Shown one piece after another: positions 46,080-55,969 of a stretch of DNA of 64,000 nucleotides. Source of the stretch: Cycloclasticus sp. (lineage in GTDB: Bacteria; Pseudomonadota; Gammaproteobacteria; Methylococcales; Cycloclasticaceae); contig PADC01000005.1 of the NCBI GenBank assembly GCA_002700385.1, positions 97,730-161,729 of the forward strand, given 5' to 3'. Below the pieces are notes generated by a model, which worked only from the letters and a program-made list of their open reading frames with translations, did no database searches and was not told where the DNA came from. The translations under genes were made by a program, and so were the position numbers. The stretch's first letter is position 1, and every line of letters starts with the position of its first letter.

Positions 46080-46907
46080 ATGACAACCTATGCCATCGGT
46101 GATGTACAAGGTTGTTATGATCCCCTTCGCCGCCTTTTAGATAAAATTAACTTTGATCCTCTTAAAGATCAACTATGGTTTGCTGGTGATTTAATAAACC
46201 GTGGCCCACAGTCTTTAGAGACTTTGCGCTTTATTGTTTCCCTCGGGGCAAGTGCACACAGCGTACTAGGCAATCATGAATGTCATTTTTTAGCGAGTGC
46301 TCGTGGGCATAAAAAACCCCACCGAACCGACACTTTTGATGATATTTTAAACGCCCACGATGCAGAGCAACTCATTGATTGGGTCCGTTCACGCCCTTTT
46401 TTACACCAGGACACCGTTCTCGGTTACACCATGATTCACGCTGGCTTGCCTCCACAATGGTCATTGAATGAGGCAAAGCACTATGCAAATGAGTTAGAGA
46501 CCGTGTTTAAAGGCGATCTGTTTGATGATTTCTTAGCCCATATGTATGGCAATAAACCGGATCAATGGCAGACGGCTTTGTCCGGGCATGCGCGTTTACG
46601 TTTTATTATTAATTGTTTTACTCGATTACGTTTTTGTGATGCACAGGGCCGATTAGATTTCAACGAGAAAAGCGCTCCACCCGAAAGCCCTGCGCACTTA
46701 ATGCCCTGGTTTGAAGCCCCTAATCGTCAAACAGCGCATGACAAGCTCATTTTTGGGCATTGGTCGACGTTGGGGCTTAATTTTAAAAACAACACCATTT
46801 GTTTAGATACAGGCTGTCTTTGGGGAGGACAGTTAAGCGCAATCAAACTAGACGAAACAGAACAGGTGATTTCGTTAGACTGCCATTGCTCACTAAAACC
46901 CTTCTAA
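46080..46907 (+). CDS. apaH: bis(5'-nucleosyl)-tetraphosphatase, symmetrical
   Basis: ApaH hydrolyses Ap4A to two ADP and removes Np4 caps from RNA. The phosphoesterase motifs are AIGDVQGCYDPL, WFAGDLINRGPQS and LGNHECHF. The length of 275 is standard. It ends 2 bp from the convergent folA stop. Confidence 0.97.
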   Translation: MTTYAIGDVQGCYDPLRRLLDKINFDPLKDQLWFAGDLINRGPQSLETLRFIVSLGASAHSVLGNHECHFLASARGHKKPHRTDTFDDILNAHDAEQLIDWVRSRPFLHQDTVLGYTMIHAGLPPQWSLNEAKHYANELETVFKGDLFDDFLAHMYGNKPDQWQTALSGHARLRFIINCFTRLRFCDAQGRLDFNEKSAPPESPAHLMPWFEAPNRQTAHDKLIFGHWSTLGLNFKNNTICLDTGCLWGGQLSAIKLDETEQVISLDCHCSLKPF

Positions 46908-46909
46908 AC

Positions 46910-47392
46910 CTAAATTCGTTGATACGTTATAAATGAGAACGCGTGGGCGTGCTTTTCATCTGCGCCATGTTTCACTTCGTCGACTTTTTTCCATTCATCC
47001 GCTCTTATTTCAGGAAAATAAGCATCTGCTTCAAAGTGCTCATGGACCACCGTTACGTATAATCTGGTCGCCTCGGGTAGCATTTGCTCATAAAAACTAG
47101 AGCCACCAATCACCATCACTTCATCAAACCCTTTCGATGCCTCTAACGCTTCACTGATTGAATGAACAATAACCACACCTTCAGCGGTAAAACGTTGATC
47201 ACGGGTAATAACAATGTTTTTTCTACCCGGCAGCGGTTTACCAATGGATTCATAGGTTTTTCGCCCCATCAAAATAGGTTTACCCATGGTGACCGCTTTA
47301 AAATGCTTAAAATCTTTAGGTAAATGCCACAGTAACGCATTGTCTTTTCCAATGGCCCTGTTTTCAGCCATGGCCACAACCATAGAGATCAT
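46910..47392 (-). CDS. folA: dihydrofolate reductase
   Basis: FolA reduces dihydrofolate with NADPH. Type I chromosomal marks are MVVAMAENRAIGKDNALLWH, the MGRKTYESIGKPLPGR NADPH loop and EVMVIGGSSFYEQ. The length is 160. The ATG overlaps the thyA stop by one base, so thyA and folA are translated together, supplying dihydrofolate made by ThyA back to the pool. Confidence 0.97.
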   Translation of the reverse strand: MISMVVAMAENRAIGKDNALLWHLPKDFKHFKAVTMGKPILMGRKTYESIGKPLPGRKNIVITRDQRFTAEGVVIVHSISEALEASKGFDEVMVIGGSSFYEQMLPEATRLYVTVVHEHFEADAYFPEIRADEWKKVDEVKHGADEKHAHAFSFITYQRI

Positions 47393-48186
47393 TAGACGGC
47401 CACCGGCGCTTTAATACCCGCGTGAGATTCATAACCCACCATCTCAAAATCGTCATACTGATAATCAAACAATGACATGGGTTTTCGCTTTATGTGTAAC
47501 TGAGGCAGACTCAAAGTTTTACGCGATAATTGTAATTTCGCCTGCTCAAAATGATTGTGATATAAATGGACATCACCGCCCGTCCAGACAAAATCTCCCA
47601 CCTCCAAATCAGCTTGCTGGGCAACCATATGAGTTAACAAGGCGTAACTGGCTATATTAAATGGCACGCCAAGGAAAAAATCTGCAGATCGCTGATACAG
47701 CTGACACGATAATTTCCCATTGGCCACATAAAATTGAAACAACAAATGACAAGGAGGCAAAGCCATCTCCGGAATTTGACCAACATTCCACGCACTCACA
47801 ATTAACCGACGCGAATCAGGCGTGTTTTTTATTTGCTGTAACACCTCACTCATTTGATCTATATTATCACCAGTGGGTGTTGGCCAAGAGCGCCATTGAT
47901 GCCCATAAACCGGGCCTAGGTCACCCTTCTCATCAGCCCATTCATCCCAAATACTCACGCCATTTTCCTTTAAATAGGCTGTGTTAGTGTCTCCATTGAG
48001 AAACCAAAGTAATTCATGAATAATGGACCGTAAGTGCAGTTTTTTAGTGGTCACTAAAGGAAACCCTTTTGATAGATCAAAGCGCATTTGTCGCCCAAAA
48101 ACTGACCGTGTTCCTGTACCTGTTCTATCTTCTTTATCGGCTCCATTATCAAGAATATCTTGCATGAGCTCTAAATACTGTTTCAT
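47392..48186 (-). CDS. thyA: thymidylate synthase
   Basis: ThyA methylates dUMP to dTMP. Marks are [12 protein letters not shown], the FPLVTTKKL segment, the active-site LPPCH, and [13 protein letters not shown] near the end. The ATG at 48186 (MKQYLELM) is used, one codon inside a TTG at 48189. It is 264 residues long. It lies 4 bp after the lgt stop, the conserved lgt-thyA-folA order. Confidence 0.98.
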   Translation of the reverse strand: MKQYLELMQDILDNGADKEDRTGTGTRSVFGRQMRFDLSKGFPLVTTKKLHLRSIIHELLWFLNGDTNTAYLKENGVSIWDEWADEKGDLGPVYGHQWRSWPTPTGDNIDQMSEVLQQIKNTPDSRRLIVSAWNVGQIPEMALPPCHLLFQFYVANGKLSCQLYQRSADFFLGVPFNIASYALLTHMVAQQADLEVGDFVWTGGDVHLYHNHFEQAKLQLSRKTLSLPQLHIKRKPMSLFDYQYDDFEMVGYESHAGIKAPVAV

Positions 48187-48190
48187 CAAC

Positions 48191-48964
48191 TCACCCTTTT
48201 TGTTTCGCTTTGAACATCAATACCGCCCCTAATATCAACATAGGCAACGTTAAAATTTGCCCCATGGTAAGCCAACCAAAGGCTAAATACCCCAAATGCG
48301 CATCAGGTAATCGAACAAATTCAACTGCAAACCTGAATGCACCATAGCCCAACAAGAATAAGCCCGACACACTCATCGTGGCTCTGGGCTTACTGGAATA
48401 AAACCACAGTATAAAAAACAGCGCAAAACCCTCCAAGGCCGATTCATACAATTGAGATGGATGGCGCGGTATATCCCCTAAACCCGGCACAACCATACCC
48501 AATGCGAAATCAGTTGGCTTACCCCATAATTCACCATTGATGAAATTCCCAATGCGCCCCGCAGCTAAACCAATCGGAACTAATGGAGCGATAAAATCAG
48601 TCACTTCAAAAAAACCATGCTTATGTTTCTTACCGAACAGGTGCATCGCAATAAGCACCCCTAGCAGGCCACCATGAAACGACATACCACCTTGCCAGAT
48701 TTTTAATAATACCAATGGATTTTCAGCAAACGCAGGAAAGTTATAAAACAACACATAACCGATTCGGCCACCTAACACCACACCCATCGCCGCATAAAAA
48801 ATTAAGTCATCAATCTCTTCTGCAGTCCAGCCATTTTTTTTCGCCCGGAACCGACCTAATAACCATGCCCCCACAAACCCTACCAAATACATCAGGCCAT
48901 ACCAGTGAATTTTTATACTGCCAAGTGAAAGAGCAACGGGGTCAATATTTGGGTACGTCAACAT
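48191..48964 (-). CDS. lgt: prolipoprotein diacylglyceryl transferase
   Basis: Lgt adds the diacylglyceryl group to the lipobox Cys of lipoproteins in the inner membrane. The Lgt signature [13 protein letters not shown] and the HGGLLG segment are clear, along with RHPSQLYES. About seven hydrophobic segments are visible. The length of 257 is normal. It starts the lgt-thyA-folA operon. Confidence 0.97.
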   Translation of the reverse strand: MLTYPNIDPVALSLGSIKIHWYGLMYLVGFVGAWLLGRFRAKKNGWTAEEIDDLIFYAAMGVVLGGRIGYVLFYNFPAFAENPLVLLKIWQGGMSFHGGLLGVLIAMHLFGKKHKHGFFEVTDFIAPLVPIGLAAGRIGNFINGELWGKPTDFALGMVVPGLGDIPRHPSQLYESALEGFALFFILWFYSSKPRATMSVSGLFLLGYGAFRFAVEFVRLPDAHLGYLAFGWLTMGQILTLPMLILGAVLMFKAKQKG

Positions 48965-49022
48965 CGAGGTATCTACAATTTAAAAGTATTCATTATATGA
49001 AAAATATAAGATTGGAACAGGT

Positions 49023-49054
49023 AAAAAGGCAACTGCATACGTCATTGCCTTTTT
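49023..49054 (-). terminator. terminator after hppA
   Basis: On the minus strand AAAAAGGCAA pairs perfectly with TTGCCTTTTT over a 12-nt loop, 20 bp after the hppA stop. Confidence 0.75.
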
Positions 49055-49073
49055 GCTTATTAAGCATCGAGGT

Positions 49074-51080
49074 TTAACCTAGCAGAGGCGCAATCACCAG
49101 GCTAACAATCGCCATGACATTGATTAGGATATTCATAGACGGCCCTGAAGTGTCTTTAAATGGGTCACCGACTGTATCACCAACAACCGCTGCTGTATGT
49201 GTATCAGAACCTTTACCACCCAGGTTTCCCTTTTCAACATACTTTTTAGCATTATCCCAAGCACCGCCGGCATTCGCCATCATTAAGGCTAGGAGCACAC
49301 AGCACAGTAAAGCACCTGATAGCATGCCGCCCAAGGCTTCAGCACTGATCAGAAAACCAACTAAAGGGGGCACGCTAACCGCAATAACACCAGGTACCAC
49401 CATCTTTTTGAGTGCCGCAGTGGTCGCAATGTCCACACAACGCGCTGTATCAGGCTCAGCTTTGCCCTCAAGCAATCCATCAATTTCTGTAAATTGACGG
49501 CGAATTTCTTTAATCATTTCAAACGCGGCATCTCCCACGGCCGTCATCGTTAAAGCCGCAATCACAAAAGGAATAACGCCTCCGATAAATAAACCAATCA
49601 AAACCTGCGGGTCATTTAACTCTAGAGCAAAGCCTGGCACATGCACTGATACCGTTTCTATAAACGCTGTAATGATTGCCAAGGCTGCTAAGGCCGCAGC
49701 TCCAATCGCAAAACCCTTACCGATTGCCGCGGTGGTATTGCCTAGTTCATCTAACGAATCAGTAATGTTGCGAGTTTGTTCACCTAAGCCGCCCATTTCA
49801 GCAATACCGCCCGCATTATCTGCAACGGGGCCATAAGCATCGATCGCCATTGTAATCCCAACGGTAGCCAACATACCAACGGCTGCAATGCCCACACCAT
49901 ACAAGCCTGCAAAATGACTGGAAATCGCTATCACTCCACAGATTGTTAATACGGGGATAGCCACTGATTGCATTCCTACCGATAGCCCCGTAATCATCAC
50001 CGTTGCTGGGCCCGTTTCACCTGATTTTGCAATATGCTTCACGGGTGTTCCCGCGGTGTAATACTCTGTCACCAAACCGATAATCATACCGCCCAACGAC
50101 CCTGCCAGCACCGCCATCCAAATATAAGCCGTCACATCCATCATCAACACAATCAATAAGGCTAAAACAATGAACAGCAAAGAAGCGCCCATCGTGCCCA
50201 TTCGTAAGGCTTTTTCTGGTGACTTAGAGGCATTTTGCTTAACCAGCACAATGCCGCCGATGGAACAAAGCAACCCAATGGATGCTAAGGCTAAGGGCAA
50301 AAACATTAAACTGGATTGCGCCCCAAATTCAGCCAACAATGCCGCCGACATTGTTGAAGCAATAGCAATCGTCGCTATCATTGAGCCACAGTAAGATTCC
50401 AAAATATCCGAGCCCATGCCGGCCACATCGCCGACGTTATCACCCACGTTATCCGCGATGACACCGGGGTTGCGCGGGTCATCTTCTGGAATACCGGCTT
50501 CAATCTTACCCACTAGGTCAGCCCCAACATCCGCACTTTTAGTGAAAATTCCACCACCCACCCGTGAAAATAAGGCAACCACTGAGGCACCCATCGCAAA
50601 CCCATGGATGGCGTGCGATGTTTCTGGGTCACTTCCAAAGAATAAATACATCAATCCTAGACCCATCAAACCTAACGAGGCGACAGCCAAGCCCATAATA
50701 GAACCACCAAAAAAAGCCACCGAAAGTGCCGCTTCAGCCCCTTCTTGATGGGCGGCTGTTGTTGTTCGCACATTCGCTCTGGTCGCCGTATTCATTCCAA
50801 TATAACCCGCTGCGCCTGATGCTAGAGCACCGAATAAAAAACAAAGAGCTGTTGGCCAACCCAAAAATATAAATGTTAAAACAAATAAAACGGCTGCAAA
50901 TTTCACCAGCATGTTGTATTCCCGTTTCATAAAAACCATGGCACCCAAATGAATCTGCTCAGCAATTTTTGCTACAACCCCTTCACCTTCTGGATACTTC
51001 ATAACTAAGCTGTAAACATACTTCGCTGCGTACAAACCCAAACACCCTATGATAGGGGGTAATAAATGACTCAACTCCAT
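49074..51080 (-). CDS. hppA: ion-pumping membrane pyrophosphatase
   Basis: This 668-residue, about 16-helix enzyme couples pyrophosphate hydrolysis to ion export. Active-site segments are [33 protein letters not shown], and the C-terminal [12 protein letters not shown]. The site that sets potassium dependence reads [10 protein letters not shown], with Ala where potassium-independent forms have Lys, so this looks like a potassium-dependent type. Whether it moves protons or sodium cannot be decided by eye. It is divergent from ppa. Confidence 0.95.
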   Translation of the reverse strand: MELSHLLPPIIGCLGLYAAKYVYSLVMKYPEGEGVVAKIAEQIHLGAMVFMKREYNMLVKFAAVLFVLTFIFLGWPTALCFLFGALASGAAGYIGMNTATRANVRTTTAAHQEGAEAALSVAFFGGSIMGLAVASLGLMGLGLMYLFFGSDPETSHAIHGFAMGASVVALFSRVGGGIFTKSADVGADLVGKIEAGIPEDDPRNPGVIADNVGDNVGDVAGMGSDILESYCGSMIATIAIASTMSAALLAEFGAQSSLMFLPLALASIGLLCSIGGIVLVKQNASKSPEKALRMGTMGASLLFIVLALLIVLMMDVTAYIWMAVLAGSLGGMIIGLVTEYYTAGTPVKHIAKSGETGPATVMITGLSVGMQSVAIPVLTICGVIAISSHFAGLYGVGIAAVGMLATVGITMAIDAYGPVADNAGGIAEMGGLGEQTRNITDSLDELGNTTAAIGKGFAIGAAALAALAIITAFIETVSVHVPGFALELNDPQVLIGLFIGGVIPFVIAALTMTAVGDAAFEMIKEIRRQFTEIDGLLEGKAEPDTARCVDIATTAALKKMVVPGVIAVSVPPLVGFLISAEALGGMLSGALLCCVLLALMMANAGGAWDNAKKYVEKGNLGGKGSDTHTAAVVGDTVGDPFKDTSGPSMNILINVMAIVSLVIAPLLG

Positions 51081-51209
51081 GTTTTTCTCCTAGTGATTAT
51101 TTAACTTTGCTCGCCTTTTCATAACATTAAAAAAAATAACAACTCGTCTTTTTTACTCCGCCTAATAAAATGCTGCAAGTAGAAAATTTAATTTCTTCAA
51201 TCACCCCTG

Positions 51210-51215
51210 TATAAT
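51210..51215 (+). promoter_or_regulatory. -10 hexamer upstream of ppa
   Basis: TATAAT about 40 bp upstream of the ppa ATG in the 174-bp hppA/ppa divergent region. The -35 is weak. Confidence 0.4.
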
Positions 51216-51254
51216 GCAATACAGCAATTCAGCACTTTTAAAATAGGAAACAAC

Positions 51255-51803
51255 ATGAGCCTTAACCTTGTCCCGTCTGGGAATGATTTACCGCATGATA
51301 TTAACGTTATTATTGAAATACCTGCCCACTCTGACCCTATTAAATATGAAGTCGATAAAGAATCTGGTTCGTTATTTGTAGATCGCTTTATGGGAACAGC
51401 CATGCATTACCCCTGTAATTATGGTTATGTTCCACACACTTTGTCTGATGACGGAGACCCGGTTGACGTACTGGTCATTACCCCTATTCCTCTTATGAAC
51501 AGCTCTGTTATTCGTTGTCGCCCCATTGGTGTTTTAAAAATGACTGATGAGTCCGGCGAAGATGCGAAAGTTTTAGCGGTTCCTGTTTCTAAACTAACGA
51601 CGCTATACGATGATGTTCAATCATATGAAGACATTTCTAATGTTTTACTCAAACAAATTGCTCATTTTTTTGAACATTATAAAGATTTAGAATCTGGAAA
51701 ATGGGTGAAAATTCAAGGCTGGGAAGGCGTTGATGCAGCTGCTAAAGAAATAACTGACAGTGTTGCTCGTTTCGATGTGATTGAAGAGAAACCTCACTTC
51801 TAA
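51255..51803 (+). CDS. ppa: soluble inorganic pyrophosphatase, family I
   Basis: Cytoplasmic Mg-dependent pyrophosphatase of 182 residues. The signature DGDPVDVLV and the [11 protein letters not shown] segment are clear, and [10 protein letters not shown] lies near the N-terminus. AGGAAACAAC precedes the ATG. It is divergent from hppA, so both the energy-conserving and the dissipating pyrophosphatase share one control region. Confidence 0.97.
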   Translation: MSLNLVPSGNDLPHDINVIIEIPAHSDPIKYEVDKESGSLFVDRFMGTAMHYPCNYGYVPHTLSDDGDPVDVLVITPIPLMNSSVIRCRPIGVLKMTDESGEDAKVLAVPVSKLTTLYDDVQSYEDISNVLLKQIAHFFEHYKDLESGKWVKIQGWEGVDAAAKEITDSVARFDVIEEKPHF

Positions 51804-51878
51804 ATCAATCGGGTATCACTATACCCAAAAGGTATCAGTCTGATGGAGACAGGGTAAAGCACCCAACTCAATTTGACT

Positions 51879-52331
51879 TCAATAACCGCTGGTGTTTTTT
51901 TCGACCCAGCGGTTTTTTTCAGCTGTTTGACCAGTAGACTCTAGACTTTCTTTCTTCCAAAAAGGCGCCTTGCTCTTTAAATCTTCCATAATGAAGCGAC
52001 TTGCTTCAAAGGCATCTTTTCGGTGTGCTGACCAAACGGCTACCAGCACAATCGGGTCATTGGGCAATAATTCCCCAACTCGATGAATCACTAAGGTTTC
52101 CAGTATGTCCCACTGTTCTTTTGCTGCTTGCACTATTTTTTCTAAGTGCTTTTCGGTCATTCCTGGGTAGTGCTCAAGAAACATGCCGTTAACCACATCT
52201 CCTTCGTTCATATCACGCATGGTGCCAACAAAATTCGCACACGCACCGTACTCGCCCTCTCGTTTCATTGCTGTTTGAAAAGACGACAACTCTTCCCAGG
52301 GATCAAATGCAATGCCGGTAATCTTAACCAT
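51879..52331 (-). CDS. moaE: molybdopterin synthase catalytic subunit
   Basis: MoaE, the large subunit of molybdopterin synthase, inserts sulfur into the precursor. It carries HRVGELLPNDPIVLVAVWSA and HRKDAFEASRFIMEDLK, ending in the active PFWKKE segment. The length of 150 is standard. It follows moaD with a single base between stop and start. Confidence 0.96.
   Translation of the reverse strand: MVKITGIAFDPWEELSSFQTAMKREGEYGACANFVGTMRDMNEGDVVNGMFLEHYPGMTEKHLEKIVQAAKEQWDILETLVIHRVGELLPNDPIVLVAVWSAHRKDAFEASRFIMEDLKSKAPFWKKESLESTGQTAEKNRWVEKNTSGY
51884..51919 (+). terminator. ppa terminator inside the moaE 3' end
   Basis: AACCGCTGG pairs with CCAGCGGTT (13-nt loop) and is followed by seven Ts on the plus strand. 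It lies within the last codons of the convergent moaE gene. Confidence 0.7.
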
Positions 52332-52332
52332 A

Positions 52333-52566
52333 TTATCCGCCAGTCACTGGGGGGAAAAAAGCAACCTCATCCCCGGCTTTTACTAACGCATCCGCTTGAG
52401 CATATTCCTGATTAATTGAATATAAAACTTGATGCGAAACATCGTACCCTTTGCTAACGAGTTTCCAAACATCATCAACCGTACTCACGCCTTCTGCACT
52501 CAATTGCTCTTCACTTCGACCAAACAGTTCTTTTAAACTGGCAAAATAAAGAACTTTTATCTGCAT
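52333..52566 (-). CDS. moaD: molybdopterin synthase sulfur carrier subunit
   Basis: MoaD is a ubiquitin-fold sulfur carrier that ends in the required Gly-Gly (PPVTGG). The start at 52566 (MQIKVLYFASLKE) has GAAGAAG just upstream and fits family length (77 residues). A longer start at 52602 would lie next to a TATAAT (52608-52613) and would be almost leaderless, so it is less likely. It precedes moaE and is divergent from moaC. Confidence 0.93.
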   Translation of the reverse strand: MQIKVLYFASLKELFGRSEEQLSAEGVSTVDDVWKLVSKGYDVSHQVLYSINQEYAQADALVKAGDEVAFFPPVTGG

Positions 52567-52648
52567 CGCTTCTTCATACATCTGGTCATTTGCTTGTGTC
52601 ATAATTCATTATACTATCATGCAAACAAATAAATCGAAGCACTAGATT

Positions 52649-53131
52649 ATGTCAGAACTCACACACTTTAATGCGGCAGGTGATGCACATATGGTCGATA
52701 TTAGCGCCAAGGTAGATACCGATCGCACGGCCATCACCGAAGGCTTTATCGAAATGAGCCCGGCTACCTTACAACGTGTACTCAACGGCGATAATAAAAA
52801 AGGCGATGTTCTTGGGATTGCACGTATTGCCGGTATTATGGCCAGCAAAAAAACGGCCGACCTTGTCCCTTTGTGCCACCCACTCCCCATTACCCATGTT
52901 GATATTAAATTTGAAGCCGACACACAATATAATCGCATTAGCTGCCAAACAACCGTCACTACATCAGGTAAAACCGGTGTAGAAATGGAAGCGCTGAATG
53001 CAACCCAAGTCGCCTTACTCACCATTTACGATATGTGCAAGGCTGTTGATCGAGGCATGACGATACAAGGCGTTAGACTGCTTGAGAAAAAGGGTGGCAA
53101 GTCCGGGCATTGGAAACGAGAGACATCATAA
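52649..53131 (+). CDS. moaC: cyclic pyranopterin monophosphate synthase
   Basis: MoaC converts the MoaA product to cyclic pyranopterin monophosphate. The signature [20 protein letters not shown] and the C-terminal [16 protein letters not shown] segment are complete. The length of 160 is standard. It is divergent from moaD-moaE, and moaA lies 37 kb away. Confidence 0.97.
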   Translation: MSELTHFNAAGDAHMVDISAKVDTDRTAITEGFIEMSPATLQRVLNGDNKKGDVLGIARIAGIMASKKTADLVPLCHPLPITHVDIKFEADTQYNRISCQTTVTTSGKTGVEMEALNATQVALLTIYDMCKAVDRGMTIQGVRLLEKKGGKSGHWKRETS

Positions 53132-53133
53132 CA

Positions 53134-53571
53134 ATGAGTTTCAAATTACACCCTAAACTTGCGGCTGACTGTTACTATCTTGGCGATTTTTCTTTATCAG
53201 CACTGCTGCTAAGCAAAGATGCTAATTATCCTTGGTATATTCTCGTCCCCCGACAAGCCGATATTAGCGAGGCCTTTCAGTTGAGCCTGATTGACCAACA
53301 AACATTACAACGCGAGTCCATGCAACTCAGCGAAGCATTAAATAATGGATTTGCTGCTGATAAAATGAACATCGCGGCGTTAGGCAATATGGTTCCTCAA
53401 TTACACCTCCACCATATTGTGCGTTATAAAACGGATGCTGCATGGCCAAACCCCATTTGGGGATGTGTTGATGCTAAAACGTACAGCGACTCTTTGCTTA
53501 ATAAGCGCATCGATAAAACACATCAGTTACTGACTCCTTTAGGTTTTACACCACCTATAACACCTTCGTAA
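53134..53571 (+). CDS. HIT family protein
   Basis: A 145-residue histidine-triad-like nucleotide hydrolase or transferase. The core is MVPQLHLHHIVRYKTDAAWP, a HIT motif in which the first His is Gln, a form common in bacterial members. The following AWPNPIWG is typical of this subgroup. The ATG at 53134 lies 2 bp after the moaC stop. The substrate is unknown. Confidence 0.85.
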   Translation: MSFKLHPKLAADCYYLGDFSLSALLLSKDANYPWYILVPRQADISEAFQLSLIDQQTLQRESMQLSEALNNGFAADKMNIAALGNMVPQLHLHHIVRYKTDAAWPNPIWGCVDAKTYSDSLLNKRIDKTHQLLTPLGFTPPITPS

Positions 53572-53586
53572 AATACGGAATTTATT

Positions 53587-54450
53587 TTGAATAAACAAAC
53601 AACCGCTATACTGTTAGCAGAATGCCCCGATCAACCGGGCATCATTGCCAAAGTCACTCAATTTTTGTCTGAAAATCACGGCAATATTGTTGATTTAGAA
53701 CAACACGTTGACACTGCCGATAAACACTTTTTTATGCGTGTTGAGTGGCAATTAGATCACTTCTCTATCCGTCGTGAACGCATTCATCAAGCCTTTTACG
53801 AACAAGTCGGCTCCACCCTAAAGATGAACTGGCACATTGCTTTTTCTGATGTAAAACCTAGACTCGCCCTTTTTGTTTCTCAACATGGGCATTGCTTATT
53901 CGATATCCTATCAAGATATCAATCCGGCGAATGGCATGTGGACATTCCCTTAATCATCAGTAACCATAAAAATTACCAAGCACTCGCTGAAGAAGCAGGG
54001 ATTGAATTTCATCACTTACCCATTACTGCGGAGAACAAACAGCAACAGGAACAAACGCAACTTGCTTTACTCGCTGAACACCAAATAGACACCATTGTTC
54101 TAGCCCGTTATATGCAAATATTAAGCGCTGATTTTATTGATCACTATCCACATCAAATTATCAACATTCACCATTCATTCCTACCTGCTTTCCCTGGTGC
54201 AAAACCTTATCATTCAGCTCACGAAAGAGGGGTGAAAATTATTGGTGCCACCAGTCATTACGTCACCACCGAATTAGATGCCGGCCCGATCATAGAACAA
54301 GATATTGTCCGTATCAGGCACAACGATAATATTGAGGATTTAAAACGAAAAGGGCGTGATAATGAGAAAATTGTTCTTTCGCGTGCTATAAGGCACCATC
54401 TCCAACATGAAGTGCTCGTATACAAAAACCGTTGCATCGTCTTTGATTAA
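53587..54450 (+). CDS. purU: formyltetrahydrofolate deformylase
   Basis: PurU releases formate from 10-formyltetrahydrofolate. An N-terminal ACT domain (LLAECPDQPGIIAKVTQFL) is followed by the formyltransferase-type domain with HHSFLPAFPGAKPY and the catalytic region IGATSHYVTTELDAGPII. The length of 287 is normal. The start is a TTG at 53587 with a GGA upstream. Confidence 0.95.
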   Translation: MNKQTTAILLAECPDQPGIIAKVTQFLSENHGNIVDLEQHVDTADKHFFMRVEWQLDHFSIRRERIHQAFYEQVGSTLKMNWHIAFSDVKPRLALFVSQHGHCLFDILSRYQSGEWHVDIPLIISNHKNYQALAEEAGIEFHHLPITAENKQQQEQTQLALLAEHQIDTIVLARYMQILSADFIDHYPHQIINIHHSFLPAFPGAKPYHSAHERGVKIIGATSHYVTTELDAGPIIEQDIVRIRHNDNIEDLKRKGRDNEKIVLSRAIRHHLQHEVLVYKNRCIVFD

Positions 54451-54501
54451 GGAAATAGCGGCCTAACTAAGGCCAATCTGATAACGCCAACTTACTCGAC
54501 G

Positions 54502-55248
54502 CTAAACCTGTTCTGAGAGCAATACTTTAAACGTGTCGCTCAGGCTTTGTAATACGTCCAAAATACTCTCGTATTGCTCACCATCGCTTGCTGAGAAGAC
54601 CACCTTGTCATCTGTTTGCTTTAATGTGGGCGTGATGGTTCTTTTACTCAATGCGCCATCCTTAGCCTGTATACAAGGTACAGTAACGGATAACGTATCA
54701 GCAGAAAATTCAAACAAACTGTCCATCTGATACTTTTTACTCGAACCATCACTGACATGGCCCACCAAACTATTTATCCTTAATTTGAACGCCTGGATGG
54801 CATCAAACAAAATAATCTGGCCTTTTTTTATACGAATATCTTGCTCAAGAGCTACACTGCCTATTACTGCCCTGTCCGCCATATTAACCGCTAAACTTTC
54901 AACCAGATTGGATGAAAGTTCCTCCGTACTGAACACCTGCTCTAACGTCGGCGCTATATCAATGTACAATACGCCATAATTTGTTACCGTTTTTTTCTTT
55001 TCAACATGGCAAATGACGGCACTTCCTTCGAGGTTCTTATGTCCAACAGAAAGCTGAATTTCAATTTTCTGCAGTAATTCAAATGACTCCGTATCACTTG
55101 AGAATGCCAAACCATTCCAGCTAATATCTATCGGTTTGCAATTAACATAATGCCTACCCTCTCCTATACCTGGCTTTTTAACTTTAATTTGCAAGTTTGG
55201 GAGCTGTAGGCGTTTATCTTGACGACGGTTATCCATATTTTTTGTCAT
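54502..55248 (-). CDS. PilZ domain protein
   Basis: A 248-residue protein with an N-terminal PilZ c-di-GMP-binding domain: NRRQDKR (RxxxR motif) and PIDISWNGLAF (D/NxSxxG motif). A C-terminal domain of about 130 residues is not recognised. It is the last gene of the pilus block but sits just after a terminator whose 3' arm (GGGGAG) is the only ribosome-site-like sequence before its ATG. By location it may serve the MSHA-like pilus. Confidence 0.85.
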   Translation of the reverse strand: MTKNMDNRRQDKRLQLPNLQIKVKKPGIGEGRHYVNCKPIDISWNGLAFSSDTESFELLQKIEIQLSVGHKNLEGSAVICHVEKKKTVTNYGVLYIDIAPTLEQVFSTEELSSNLVESLAVNMADRAVIGSVALEQDIRIKKGQIILFDAIQAFKLRINSLVGHVSDGSSKKYQMDSLFEFSADTLSVTVPCIQAKDGALSKRTITPTLKQTDDKVVFSASDGEQYESILDVLQSLSDTFKVLLSEQV

Positions 55249-55254
55249 GTTTAT

Positions 55255-55285
55255 AAAAAAACTCCCCGGCCTTCTGACCAGGGAG
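55255..55285 (-). terminator. terminator between the pilin operon and the PilZ gene
   Basis: On the minus strand CTCCCTGGTC pairs with GGCCGGGGAG (two G-U pairs, AGAA loop) followed by seven Ts. On the plus strand the same bases give C-A mismatches, so it is directional. It ends 7 bp before the PilZ ATG. Confidence 0.85.
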
Positions 55286-55321
55286 GTTTTATTCTAACTT
55301 AATAAAATTAAGTTATTCAAA

Positions 55322-55891
55322 TTAGGCCGCGCGACAAACCCAGCTGTTTCCTGCGGTCGTTGGGTAAGCAGATTGGTTATGCCGACGAACCGCGCCTGTT
55401 GCGCCATCGTCATTGTCTGTTTTACGATCAATCTCACGGGCCACCTCATTGGGTAGAGAAAAACATACAACCGCCCCACTCAGTCCGGCGTAATTCGAGC
55501 GAAAGAATGATTGTTGACCATATTCATTCATAAAACGCCCATTAGCAGCAGCCGTATAGCCTGCTAATAAATTAGCGGCTTCCAAGTGTTCCCAAACACG
55601 TCTATCGCCTTCAACACCTGAATAAGCACCATTACCACTGCCGTTCGTTAAACCAGCCACACCGGTATTCGTTGCCGCATTATTATCATCGCCAGGGATT
55701 GCACCGTATTTATCCTGATACGTATTAAAAGCAGCCGATATGCCATCCATCTCCTGCATCTGCGATTTAACTTTTGCACTTTTTATCATTTCCTGGCCCT
55801 TCAGTACCCCACCTAACAAAAGACCAATGATGACTAAAACTATGGCAATTTCGACTAATGTAAAACCTTGTTGCTTTAACTGTCTTTGCAT
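55322..55891 (-). CDS. type IV prepilin-like protein, putative major pilin
   Basis: A 189-residue prepilin. The leader MQRQLKQQG is followed by the cleavage site and methylated Phe in FTLVEIAIVLVIIGLLL, with Glu5 present. The mature part has a long helix (KGQEMIKSAKVKSQM) and two Cys near the end (VVCF, WVCRA) that could form the D-region disulfide. A strong GAGGAAGAG ribosome site precedes the ATG. It is last in the pilus operon before the terminator, a good place for the most expressed subunit. Confidence 0.88.
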   Translation of the reverse strand: MQRQLKQQGFTLVEIAIVLVIIGLLLGGVLKGQEMIKSAKVKSQMQEMDGISAAFNTYQDKYGAIPGDDNNAATNTGVAGLTNGSGNGAYSGVEGDRRVWEHLEAANLLAGYTAAANGRFMNEYGQQSFFRSNYAGLSGAVVCFSLPNEVAREIDRKTDNDDGATGAVRRHNQSAYPTTAGNSWVCRAA

Positions 55892-55969
55892 GACTCTTCC
55901 TCTATGTAAATAAACTTAAAAATTATTGACTTAGAAAAAATATAGTCGATGTTTGAAATAATACTAGGT

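Noticed and set aside
54451..54501. Hairpin GGCC-TAACTAA-GGCC between purU and the PilZ gene
   Set aside because: Only a 4-bp stem and no T-run; too weak to call a terminator.
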